35,517 nt of DNA from Acidimicrobiales bacterium (GTDB taxonomy: Bacteria > Actinomycetota > Acidimicrobiia > Acidimicrobiales > RAAP-2): positions 1 through 35,517 of the forward strand of contig JADGOH010000104.1 in the NCBI GenBank assembly GCA_017883025.1. Direction: 5' to 3'. Below are positions 29,548-35,517 of the stretch, piece after piece; the stretch's first letter is position 1, and every line of letters starts with the position of its first letter. Both the position numbers and the translations under genes were made by a program. The notes under the pieces are model-generated. The model ran no database searches. It saw only the letters and a program-made list of their open reading frames with translations, and had not been told where the DNA came from.

Positions 29548-30294
29548 TCAGTCGGAGGCCTTGGCGCCCCGGCGCTCACGCCACGAAGGCTTGGGCGGCG
29601 GGACCGGCTTGGGTGCCGGCTTCTTCGGGGTGAACCGCTTGTTGGCCTCGGGTCCGGTGGGGCCCTTCTTGCGGGCGGCCCGGGCCTCGGCCGTGCTCTT
29701 GCCGGACGAGGCCGCGCCCCGCGGCGAGCGGCCGGCCGGCGCATCACCGTTCGTCGCCCGTTCGGCCCGCAGCTTCGCCGTGGCCTCCTTCTGCACCTTG
29801 TAGGACCGGTAGAGGAGCCAGACGGCGAGCACGAGGAACGGGATGCCGATCAGGCCGCCCGACCCGTTGAACCCCAGGAAGGCGAACAGGCAGACGAAGC
29901 CGACCAGGGCCCGGCGCCCGAGCCACGTGGTGGCCGCCAGCGCCGCGCCGCTTGCCAGGCCGACCAGCAGGGCGGTGGTCGGGGAGAACTGTCCCTTGGC
30001 GGGATGGAAGTTCTTGTGCGCCGTCTCGCCCACGTAGATGAGGAGAGCGAAGACGACGGCGATGCCGGAGGCGATGTAGCAGTAGAGGCGCTCCCGGCCG
30101 TCGAGGCGGTCCACCGACCACTTGGTGGGCGTGCCGGTCCTGCCGACCTTGGGCGGAGCGGGCTTCGGAGCCAGCATCCGCTCGAGGCGGGCCATACGGC
30201 CTTCGGGCGCCGGAGCGGGGGAGCCGGCCGCGTCCTCGTCGATGGCCGCGTCCTCGACCTCGTCGTCAGCGCTGTCGTCCTTCGGGTCTGCCAT
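29548..30294 (-). CDS. Integral membrane protein with disordered charged ends
   Basis: 248 residues from ATG 30294. Acidic N-terminus (about 30 residues of Asp/Glu/Ala/Pro), then a KPAPPK stretch, four hydrophobic segments at roughly 70-88, 105-125, 128-142 and 147-162, and a long basic Lys/Arg/Pro-rich C-terminus (KKPAPKPVPPPKPSWRERR seen in pieces) on the cytoplasmic side by the positive-inside rule. No family is recognised. A TAGCCT hexamer seven bases upstream, inside the end of the VOC gene, suggests its own leaderless transcript. The charged tails may bind RNA, ribosomes or peptidoglycan enzymes, but this is only a guess. Confidence 0.7.
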   Translation of the reverse strand: MADPKDDSADDEVEDAAIDEDAAGSPAPAPEGRMARLERMLAPKPAPPKVGRTGTPTKWSVDRLDGRERLYCYIASGIAVVFALLIYVGETAHKNFHPAKGQFSPTTALLVGLASGAALAATTWLGRRALVGFVCLFAFLGFNGSGGLIGIPFLVLAVWLLYRSYKVQKEATAKLRAERATNGDAPAGRSPRGAASSGKSTAEARAARKKGPTGPEANKRFTPKKPAPKPVPPPKPSWRERRGAKASD

Positions 30295-30299
30295 CGGGC

Positions 30300-31235
30300 T
30301 CAGGCTACCGGGCCGTCGGCGGGAGACCCGGTGGTTCCGCCGAACCCGCTCAGCACGACACCGAGCCCGCAGTTCTCGGCAGCGGGGATCTCGAACATGC
30401 CGTCCGCCCCGGCCCCGGTGCCGAGCGAGGCGATACCGGGGGTCGCCGGCCGGACACCGGGGACACCGTCGGGCTCCTCGGTCTCGAAGGCGATGTGGTG
30501 GACCCGGCCCGACAGTCCGCCCAGCCAGTCCGTCACCGGGCCTGGCGGGCCCGGGTCCCGTGACCCGACGAGCCGGAGTCCGAGCGGTCCCGCCCACCGG
30601 AGGTCGACCCAGGCGATGCCGTCCTCGGAACCCTCGTCCACGACCTCGCCGGCCAGCAGGCCTGCGAACAAGGCCCGGGCGGCGTCCAGGTCGGCCACCA
30701 CGTGGCACACCCGCTCGAGGGTGGCAGGTGCGGCCGGGCCCGTCCCGTCGAGCCGCAGCCGCAGGTCGCCCGGGTAGTCGTCGGGCGGTGGGCTGCTCCA
30801 GGGGTGGGGCGCCTCGGCCAGCTGCACCACGACACCGCCGGCCAGCTTCGGGTGGAGGAACGCCTCCATCCATTCGGGGTCCGAACGGTCGATGTTGATC
30901 GGGTCGATGCCGAACCTGCGCGCCTCGTCGATCGCCAGTCCCAGGTCGGGGACCTTGAAGGTGAGGTGGTGGGGGCCGGGACCGCTGCGGGCCAGGAACC
31001 GTAGGAGGAAGTCGTTGACCTCCACGTCCCATGGCATGAGGACCTCCACCCGCGAGCCGTTGGCGAACCGGAGCTGGCCGGGGGCGAAGCCGGGGCCGGG
31101 CCCTCCCGATGCCCAGACCGCGCCGAGGTCGGTGGCGTAGCGGTGCCACACGTCCTGCCACCGGGGCACGGCGTGGGCCACGTGGTCGAGGACGGTGCCA
31201 GCGATGGAGGGCCCGTCGGCCGGAGTGGTCGCCAT
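30300..31235 (-). CDS. VOC/glyoxalase-superfamily protein, two-module
   Basis: 311 residues from ATG 31235 (CAGGCT six bases upstream, a partial leaderless match). Two vicinal-oxygen-chelate halves are visible. Module 1 begins VLDHVAHAVPRWQDVW (residues 14-29), with LRFANGSRVEVLMPW and GPHHLTFKVPDL. Module 2 begins LERVCHVVADLDAARALFAGLLAGE near residue 175 and contains WVDLRWAGPLGLRLVG and GRVHHIAFETEE. The first His of each module and the Glu after the EVLMP or LRLV strand are probable metal ligands. VOC enzymes include dioxygenases, epimerases and glyoxalases, so the reaction cannot be named. It diverges from an amidase gene; the 3' neighbour is the membrane protein. Confidence 0.8.
   Translation of the reverse strand: MATTPADGPSIAGTVLDHVAHAVPRWQDVWHRYATDLGAVWASGGPGPGFAPGQLRFANGSRVEVLMPWDVEVNDFLLRFLARSGPGPHHLTFKVPDLGLAIDEARRFGIDPINIDRSDPEWMEAFLHPKLAGGVVVQLAEAPHPWSSPPPDDYPGDLRLRLDGTGPAAPATLERVCHVVADLDAARALFAGLLAGEVVDEGSEDGIAWVDLRWAGPLGLRLVGSRDPGPPGPVTDWLGGLSGRVHHIAFETEEPDGVPGVRPATPGIASLGTGAGADGMFEIPAAENCGLGVVLSGFGGTTGSPADGPVA
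30302..30307 (-). promoter_or_regulatory. -10 hexamer TAGCCT of the membrane-protein gene
   Basis: On the minus strand TAGCCT, seven bases, then ATG 30294. It lies in the last codons of the VOC gene. Confidence 0.45.
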
Positions 31236-31324
31236 GCCCCCAGCCTGCAGCGGACCCGATGGTCCTGTCGAAACGGGCGCCACCACCTCGGGAATCGGCC
31301 CCGGAGTCGCGCGACCGGTGACCC

Positions 31325-31353
31325 TTGTCGGGCGGGGATCGCCCCGGTACGGT
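31325..31353 (+). promoter_or_regulatory. Promoter TTGTCG-17-TACGGT of the amidase gene
   Basis: A -35-like TTGTCG (31325-31330), a 17-base spacer and TACGGT (31348-31353), then six bases and ATG 31360. It is the most complete of the leaderless promoters in the window. Confidence 0.65.
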
Positions 31354-31359
31354 CGCCCC

Positions 31360-32769
31360 ATGGACTTTCGTACGGCATCGGTGGTCGACCTGGCGGCACG
31401 GGTCCGGAGCGGGTCGTTGACGGCGGCGGAACTGGTGGACCACGCCCTGACCCGGATCGCGGCCGACAATCCGACGATCAACGCCTTCGTGGCCGTCGAC
31501 GAGCGGCGGGCACGGGCTGCGGCCGAGGCCGTCGATGCCACCGTCGCCTCGGGCGGCGACCCGGGACCCCTGGCCGGGATCCCGGTCGGGGTGAAGGACC
31601 TGGAGGACGCTGCGGGCTACGTCACGACCCACGGCTCCGCCGCCTACGCCGACACCCCGCCGGCGACGGCCGACTCCACGTTGGTGGCGCGCCTCGTGGC
31701 AGCGGGGTGCGTCGTCGTCGGCAAGACCAACACCCCCGAACTCGGGTGGAAGCCCGACACCGAGAATCCGGTGTTCGGCGCCACCTTGAACCCGTGGAAT
31801 CTGGAGCACACCGCGGGCGGCTCGTCCGGTGGGAGCGGGGCGGCGATCGCCTCGGGCATGGTCCCGCTGGCCACCGGCTCGGACGGCGGGGGGTCGATCC
31901 GCATCCCGTCGTCGTGCTGCGGCCTGTCGGGGGTCAAACCCTCGCTCGGGCGGGTCCCCTCGGGCGGCCCCCACGCACCGGACTGGCACCACCTTTCGAC
32001 CAAGGGGCCGATGGCGAGGCGGATGGTGGACCTGGTGGCGGCGCTCGACGTGGTCGTCGGGCCCGACACCACCGACCTTCGGTCGCTGCCGAAGCCCGAG
32101 GCGTCGTGGCCGGCGGCACTCGACGGCGCCCGACCCCCGTCCAAGGTGGCGTGGTCGCCCACCCTCGGCTTCGCCGAGGTGGACGAGGAGGTGCTGGAAC
32201 TCTGCCGCCGGGCCGTCGACGTCCTCGCCGACCTCGGGACCGAGGTGGTCGAGGTGGACACCGTGTTCGATGCCGACCCGGTTGACCCGTGGCTGACCTT
32301 GTCCGGCGTCTACAACCTGCGCACCCATGCCGAACTGCCCGGCACCCCGGCATGGGAGCAAGTCGATCCGGTCCTCCGGATGATCATCGACGGTGCCGCC
32401 GCCACCACCGCGCTCGACGTGGTCCGGGCCGAGGACGCATGCCACGACCTGAACCTCCGGCTCGTCGACCTGTTCCATGACGTGCGCCTGCTCGTCACGC
32501 CAACCATGGCGGCGGTACCCCCGCCCCGGTCGCTCGGCGGGGCGGGGATGATCAACGGCAAGCCCGACTACAACTGGGTGAAGATGACCTACGCCTTCAA
32601 CATGACTCGGTCGCCGGTGGCCACGGTATGCGTGGGGCTGTCATCGGCGGGGGTGCCCGTCGGGCTGCAGTTGGTCGGCCCGCAGCACGCCGACCTGGTG
32701 GTGATCCGGGCTGCCGCTGCACTCGAGTTCGCCCTCGGGTTCGACGCAGTGGCACCGTTTCCGGCGTGA
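31360..32769 (+). CDS. Amidase-signature family amidohydrolase
   Basis: 469 residues from ATG 31360. The Ser-cis-Ser-Lys triad is complete: Lys in GIPVGVKDLED (about residue 79), cis-Ser in EHTAGGSSGGSGAAIA (about 155), and nucleophile Ser in GSDGGGSIRIPSSCCGLSGVKP (about 179). This stretch is the amidase signature proper. Length and the absence of a signal peptide suggest a cytoplasmic amidase acting on aryl, alkyl or peptide amides; GatA-type roles are possible in principle, but no gatB or gatC is nearby. The longer frame upstream is antisense to the VOC gene and is excluded. A hairpin 6 bases after the stop may be the terminator. Confidence 0.93.
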   Translation: MDFRTASVVDLAARVRSGSLTAAELVDHALTRIAADNPTINAFVAVDERRARAAAEAVDATVASGGDPGPLAGIPVGVKDLEDAAGYVTTHGSAAYADTPPATADSTLVARLVAAGCVVVGKTNTPELGWKPDTENPVFGATLNPWNLEHTAGGSSGGSGAAIASGMVPLATGSDGGGSIRIPSSCCGLSGVKPSLGRVPSGGPHAPDWHHLSTKGPMARRMVDLVAALDVVVGPDTTDLRSLPKPEASWPAALDGARPPSKVAWSPTLGFAEVDEEVLELCRRAVDVLADLGTEVVEVDTVFDADPVDPWLTLSGVYNLRTHAELPGTPAWEQVDPVLRMIIDGAAATTALDVVRAEDACHDLNLRLVDLFHDVRLLVTPTMAAVPPPRSLGGAGMINGKPDYNWVKMTYAFNMTRSPVATVCVGLSSAGVPVGLQLVGPQHADLVVIRAAAALEFALGFDAVAPFPA

Positions 32770-32774
32770 TACCG

Positions 32775-32793
32775 CCCGGCCGGCAGTGCCGGG
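32775..32793 (+). terminator. Candidate terminator hairpin after the amidase gene
   Basis: CCCGGC (32775-32780), 7-base loop and GCCGGG (32788-32793), starting 6 bases after the amidase stop. No U tract. Confidence 0.4.
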
Positions 32794-32798
32794 GACGC

Positions 32799-32804
32799 TA
32801 GGAT
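32799..32804 (+). promoter_or_regulatory. Candidate -10 (TAGGAT) of the tRNA-Val gene
   Basis: TAGGAT lies 42 bases before the tRNA and would give a 30-base 5' leader for RNase P. No clear -35. Confidence 0.4.
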
Positions 32805-32840
32805 GCACACTCTGCTGCGGACTGCTGTGCCGCGGCGTCC

Positions 32841-32914
32841 GGGCGCTTAGCTCAGTTGGTTAGAGCGCAGCCTTCACACGGCTGAGGTCGGAGGTTCGAG
32901 TCCTCTAGCGCCCA
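32841..32914 (+). tRNA. tRNA-Val (anticodon CAC)
   Basis: A complete cloverleaf of 74 bases. Acceptor GGGCGCT/AGCGCCC, D arm GCTC-9-GAGC, anticodon arm CAGCC-TTCACAC-GGCTG with anticodon CAC (reads GUG), a 5-base variable loop, and T arm GGAGG-TTCGAGT-CCTCT with one G-U pair. The discriminator is A32914 and the CCA end is not encoded (CCC follows). Downstream DNA changes character, so this gene may mark an island boundary. Confidence 0.97.
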
Positions 32915-33360
32915 CCCTGGTCAGAGAGAGAGCAAGGCGGCCGCGCAACCACGGCACAGAAGCGACGAGTGCCGGGACGGGCGCACCCGAGAGCCGGGAG
33001 ACCCAGGGACGGGGAGAAGCGGTTCCGCCAAATCGCTTCAAGACCTCCACCTCACCCCCGCCCCTCCATCCGCTTCGGGGTGGCATGCCGGCACCCGCGA
33101 CTGGGTAACCCCTGCACCATGCGGGCATCCCTTACACCGCATCTGCGGGGGCATCTACCCCTTCCGGGTTGCCCGGGACCCCGGAGGGGTAAGCACCGCG
33201 CATCATGCCTGTTCGGACGCATACGGGTATGCGGGGGCCGGGCTCCACATCAGCTCCCCACCGTGAGGGAAAGGGGGAGTCCCGGGACACCCACATGGGG
33301 TGCTGGCGTGACCCGGCGGGGGGATACCAGGTGCCCCCAATGGCACAAGTGGGGCACCAG
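32915..33360. other. Gene-free 446-base stretch rich in inverted repeats
   Basis: No credible gene is seen on either strand; frames here are antisense tRNA artefacts or GC noise. Four inverted repeats stand out: GAAGCG/CGCTTC at 33016-33039; TACCCCT-T-CCGGG with CCCGGAGGGGTA at 33156-33191 (12 pairs with one bulged T); CGCATAC-GG-GTATGCG at 33218-33233 (7-bp perfect arms); and GGTGCCCC/GGGGCACC at 33330-33358. Short GCGGG-CAT motifs recur at about 33120-33160. The stretch could be a non-coding RNA, transcription ends or a relic of integration beside the tRNA. Confidence 0.5.
33330..33358 (-). terminator. Candidate terminator after the two-TM protein gene
   Basis: GGTGCCCC (33330-33337) and GGGGCACC (33351-33358) form an 8-bp perfect stem with a 13-base loop, three bases downstream of the minus-strand stop at 33361. 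Confidence 0.4.
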
Positions 33361-33729
33361 CTATCGGAAAGCAGCCCCTACTCTTGACTGCCGCTTCGCC
33401 CGGTGGCGTAGGGCAACCCCTACAAGGACGAGCACGAACCCGACAACCCATGCGGCCTCGGCAATGTGCATGCGGTTTGGCGCCTGGAGATGGCACGCCA
33501 CAGCGACCTTGTTGAACGAGTCCGCAGCCGACTGGAATCGCCCCATGAAGGGTGAGCCACCACAACTGGTGGTCCCACCTCCCGTGCTGACGGTCCATGG
33601 CCCCACGGTGAACCAGAGTGCAACGGCAATGCTCAGGCCCCCAATCACCCAAAGGACCCGTTCCCATGCCATCGACGCCCGCTTCGTGGCTGCTCTCGGC
33701 ACATGATCGTCAAGGTCAGCCAGTGCCAT
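33361..33729 (-). CDS. Small two-transmembrane protein, unknown function
   Basis: 122 residues from ATG 33729. Short Asp/Arg-rich N-terminus, helix 1 at about residues 22-45 (VLWVIGGLSIAVALWFTVGPW), an external loop of some 45 residues with two Cys (SCGGSPF and VACHL) that may form a disulfide, helix 2 at about 92-108 (AAWVVGFVLVLVGVAL) and a basic cytoplasmic tail. A TAAGTT hexamer six bases upstream of the ATG supports both the gene and the start. GC is lower than in the core genes, and it lies beyond the tRNA, so it may be accessory. No family is recognised, although similar two-helix loop-Cys proteins are common in actinobacteria. Confidence 0.7.
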   Translation of the reverse strand: MALADLDDHVPRAATKRASMAWERVLWVIGGLSIAVALWFTVGPWTVSTGGGTTSCGGSPFMGRFQSAADSFNKVAVACHLQAPNRMHIAEAAWVVGFVLVLVGVALRHRAKRQSRVGAAFR

Positions 33730-33735
33730 TCATCT

Positions 33736-33741
33736 AACTTA
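33736..33741 (-). promoter_or_regulatory. -10 hexamer TAAGTT of the two-TM protein gene
   Basis: On the minus strand TAAGTT, six bases, then ATG 33729; leaderless spacing in an AT-rich spot. Confidence 0.5.
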
Positions 33742-33809
33742 CGCCTGCGCGAACTCCAACTGTCCGACTGCCCCCAGTACGCCGGGTCAGTGGGATCCCT
33801 GACGCCCAA

Positions 33810-34130
33810 CTACAGACCGTTTCGAAGCCGCCAGATCTCGTCCGCCGCGTTGAGTTCCCGGGGCTGCATGAAGCGTCGGAGGTGGCCTCGGGTCAGTGGC
33901 ACGCTGCAATCGAACCAAGCCAGCGTGTGAAACACGACGGTGTTGCGGAGGATTCGATGGAACCACCTCATTCGTAACCCGGTGATCAGGTTGCTCGAAA
34001 CGACACTCATGCCGTGATGCCCATCTTCAGAAACGGTGGCGTGACCAGTCCACTCGCTTCCGTTCCAGTAGCGATATCGATCGAGTCCGTTCGGGTCTTC
34101 TTGCCACCCGAATGCCGGCTCGTCTTCCAT
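33810..34130 (-). CDS. DUF2510 domain protein
   Basis: 106 residues from ATG 34130 (the track-like longer frame uses a TTG at 34133, less likely). Residues 6-29 carry the DUF2510 pattern FGWQEDPNGLDRYRYWNGSEWT, seen in pieces as GWQEDPNG and RYRYWNGSEWT, where PGWYxDPxGxxxxRYWDGxxWT is the family form. The domain is a short Trp-rich module in actinobacterial membrane and secreted proteins; its partner is unknown. The rest (SSNLITGLRMRWFHRILRNTV and a basic helical tail) shows no transmembrane span. It lies with the two-TM gene in the lower-GC segment after the tRNA. Confidence 0.7.
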   Translation of the reverse strand: MEDEPAFGWQEDPNGLDRYRYWNGSEWTGHATVSEDGHHGMSVVSSNLITGLRMRWFHRILRNTVVFHTLAWFDCSVPLTRGHLRRFMQPRELNAADEIWRLRNGL

Positions 34131-34283
34131 CAACCAAGTGTTTCAGCTGTGTCGAGCTAGAGCGCCCCTAGACGCCGGGTAGGTGGCGGCTATCGACCCG
34201 AGGGTGCTTGCCGAGGGCTAACCGCCTATGAACGGCACTTTGGGGCAATCCCCGGTGGCTCCGTGGGTGACTTCGCAGACGCA

Positions 34284-35516
34284 TTACCCCTGCCGGGTCG
34301 GCGCCCCGAGGTATTCGGCATCCCCATAGACGTAGACCGCTGAGTCTGCCCCCACCAGGTAGTAACCCTCACCCGTTGCAGACGAACTGATTCCGACAAC
34401 CGGCGCCGACAACGACGTTCCGCCGAGGGATCCGAAGAACGGGGCGCCGAAGGCGAAGACTCCCCCGTCGGAGGCGACGAGCCAGTAGCCTGATCCATCG
34501 GGGTCCGCGGACACACCGACAATGGGTCGGCTCAACGGGGCACCGCCCAGCGAGCCTCGGAATGCCGCGTCACCGAAGGCGAAGACCCCACCGTCGGATG
34601 CGACGAGCCAGTAGCCCTTGCCGTCGGCCGTGGCCGTGATACCGACGATCGGCCTGTTGAGGTGTGTACCTCCCATCGAGCCGTAGAACCCGGCGTCACC
34701 GAAGGCAAAGACGCCCCCGTCCTGTGCGACCAACCAGTAACCGTTGCCATCCGGCGTTGCGGCGATCCCGACGATGGGCTGGTTGAGGTGAGTACCTCCC
34801 ATCGCGCCGTAGAAACCCGCATCTCCAGTGGAGAAGTATCCAGGTCCGAATGCGAACACCCCACCGTCAGACGCGGCCAGCCAGTAGCCGTTCGAGTCCG
34901 GGGTGCGGGCGATGCCGACCACGGTGCCGTTGATCGGCGGAGTGACACCTCCGGCGCCGATCCCGCGATTGAACGCATTGTCACCGCCCAGCAGTGCCGC
35001 ACCACCGACACCGTTTACGGTCCCGGAGGGCGAAGTGATCCAGTAGCCAGGACAGTCGCCGTTCATCGTCGTGGAGATCCCCGATACCCACGGCTGTGCC
35101 TGACTGACGGACGTCGAGGCGGTCCCCTGGGCGACTGTCGAACACGTCGTCGGAGGCGGCGGCTCAGCCGGGCCGACGGTCTGGGTGCCGAGCGCCTGGG
35201 TGGCGAAGATCGTCCCTACGACATTCCAGACGCCCGCAGGCAGTGGGAGGTACAACGAGCCTGTGCCCTGCCAGTTCACCGCCAGGTTGAGCTCGTTGAG
35301 GGCACTGCCGCCGACTACTTGCCCCACGAATGCCTCTCCATTCTGAACCTTGTCGCCAAGGAGGTTGGTGCTACTGCCGGAGAACGTGAAGATGACTCCC
35401 GTGCTCCAGCCCTGAATGCAAACTTGTTCCTGCCCGTTGGTTCCGCAGACTGGTGTCTGGTTGTGACGGACCGGGGTGGCCCCGACGGATGGTTCGGCCA
35501 CAATGAGGGTGCCAGA
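34284..35516 (-). CDS. Secreted repeat (beta-propeller-like) protein, N-terminus beyond the window
   Basis: At least 410 codons; the frame runs through the right edge without a stop, and GTG 35501 is probably internal because no signal peptide is seen. The first ~110 residues after it form a beta-rich domain with a CGTNGQEQVC Cys pair (residues 19 and 28 from that GTG). A PPPP linker follows, then five units of about 42 residues with GYWLV at 205, 254, 296, 338 and 379, each of type GYWLVASDGGVFAFGDAxFxGSMGGTHLNxPIVGI (seen in pieces). One degenerate unit (GYWITSPSGTV) precedes them. Such repeats occur in exported Acidimicrobiia proteins and probably form a propeller; any enzymatic domain would lie upstream. 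The stop is TAA. Confidence 0.8.
   Translation of the reverse strand, partial: SGTLIVAEPSVGATPVRHNQTPVCGTNGQEQVCIQGWSTGVIFTFSGSSTNLLGDKVQNGEAFVGQVVGGSALNELNLAVNWQGTGSLYLPLPAGVWNVVGTIFATQALGTQTVGPAEPPPPTTCSTVAQGTASTSVSQAQPWVSGISTTMNGDCPGYWITSPSGTVNGVGGAALLGGDNAFNRGIGAGGVTPPINGTVVGIARTPDSNGYWLAASDGGVFAFGPGYFSTGDAGFYGAMGGTHLNQPIVGIAATPDGNGYWLVAQDGGVFAFGDAGFYGSMGGTHLNRPIVGITATADGKGYWLVASDGGVFAFGDAAFRGSLGGAPLSRPIVGVSADPDGSGYWLVASDGGVFAFGAPFFGSLGGTSLSAPVVGISSSATGEGYYLVGADSAVYVYGDAEYLGAPTRQG
34302..34934 (-). repeat. Five tandem 42-codon repeats within the secreted protein gene
   Basis: Units spaced 49, 42, 42 and 41 codons. Units 2 and 3 are close in DNA as well as protein (for example the TACCTCCCATCG and GCCGTAGAA stretches recur), suggesting recent duplication or gene conversion. 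Confidence 0.75.
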
Positions 35517-35517
35517 A

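Noticed and set aside
32874-33128. Minus-strand ORF ending in GARGLEPPTSAV
   Set aside because: This is the well-known artefact of translating the antisense of a tRNA T arm and anticodon region; the tRNA-Val gene explains the sequence.
33203-33667. Minus-strand ORF of 154 codons
   Set aside because: It overlaps the two-TM protein gene in another frame, lacks a start context, and is Pro/Gly/Cys-rich without domains.
32969-33706. Plus-strand ORF of 245 codons after the tRNA
   Set aside because: It is antisense to the two-TM gene over half its length and has no recognisable domain or ribosome site.
34134-34283. Possible second tRNA end (attachment-site copy) at CTAGAGCGCCCC
   Set aside because: It differs from the tRNA-Val end (CTCTAGCGCCC) and matches only by a short GC-rich core, so it is not a direct repeat.
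34302-34934. CRISPR-like spacing of repeats
   Set aside because: The periodicity is 126 bases and reads through as protein repeats; there are no short palindromic repeats with unique spacers.

Overview
The window is about 35.5 kb of high-GC DNA from what looks like an actinobacterium, most likely the class Acidimicrobiia. The basis is inference from several signs: heavy GTG start use, many 4-base stop/start overlaps, start codons placed 6-8 bases after TAnnnT hexamers (leaderless transcripts), three F420-type luciferase-like oxidoreductases, MurT/GatD, a 6C-type small RNA next to a HAD-IB gene, and a secreted protein with GYWLVASDGGVFAFGDA repeats. No integrase, transposase, phage module or CRISPR array is visible.

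Layout. 1-273: Gly/Thr-rich tail of a truncated surface protein. 539-7461 (+): a CrtC/AttH-like protein, a YbgC/FadM-type thioesterase, an F420-type oxidoreductase, NhaA, a Prx5-like peroxiredoxin, a nitroreductase, a second LLM oxidoreductase, an unknown protein and MscL with a zinc-ribbon tail. 7425-10459 (-): TetR then MFS exporter behind a 16-bp palindrome, a small CxxC/WH protein, and an enoyl-CoA hydratase. AlgH/YqgE and a LysR regulator follow. 12187-12306: a promoter and two C-rich hairpins fitting 6C RNA. 12432-15975 (+): HAD-IB/PlsC fusion, murT and gatD, translationally coupled. 16003-18061: DUF1801-like, PaiB-like and LLM oxidoreductase genes. 18098-19920 (-): CsoR and a DUF318 permease carrying two YHS domains, with a CsoR-type operator. 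Then come a methyltransferase (+), a type-1 copper protein, a SHOCT protein and a DUF3105 protein (-).

22459-29516 holds the most intriguing unit. Four minus-strand genes, each overlapping the next by four bases, encode a fatty-acyl-reductase-like SDR fused to a HAD domain, a zinc alcohol dehydrogenase, a divergent LarA-like (DUF2088) protein and a PlsC acyltransferase. A TetR gene diverges from them across a shared 12-bp palindrome. I infer an undescribed lipid-modifying pathway; the product cannot be read from sequence.

29548-32769: a membrane protein, a VOC-family protein and an amidase. A tRNA-Val(CAC) at 32841-32914 is followed by a 446-base gene-free stretch full of inverted repeats. 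After it come two small orphan-type genes (a two-TM protein and a DUF2510 protein) and the C-terminal part of the repeat protein, which runs off the right edge.
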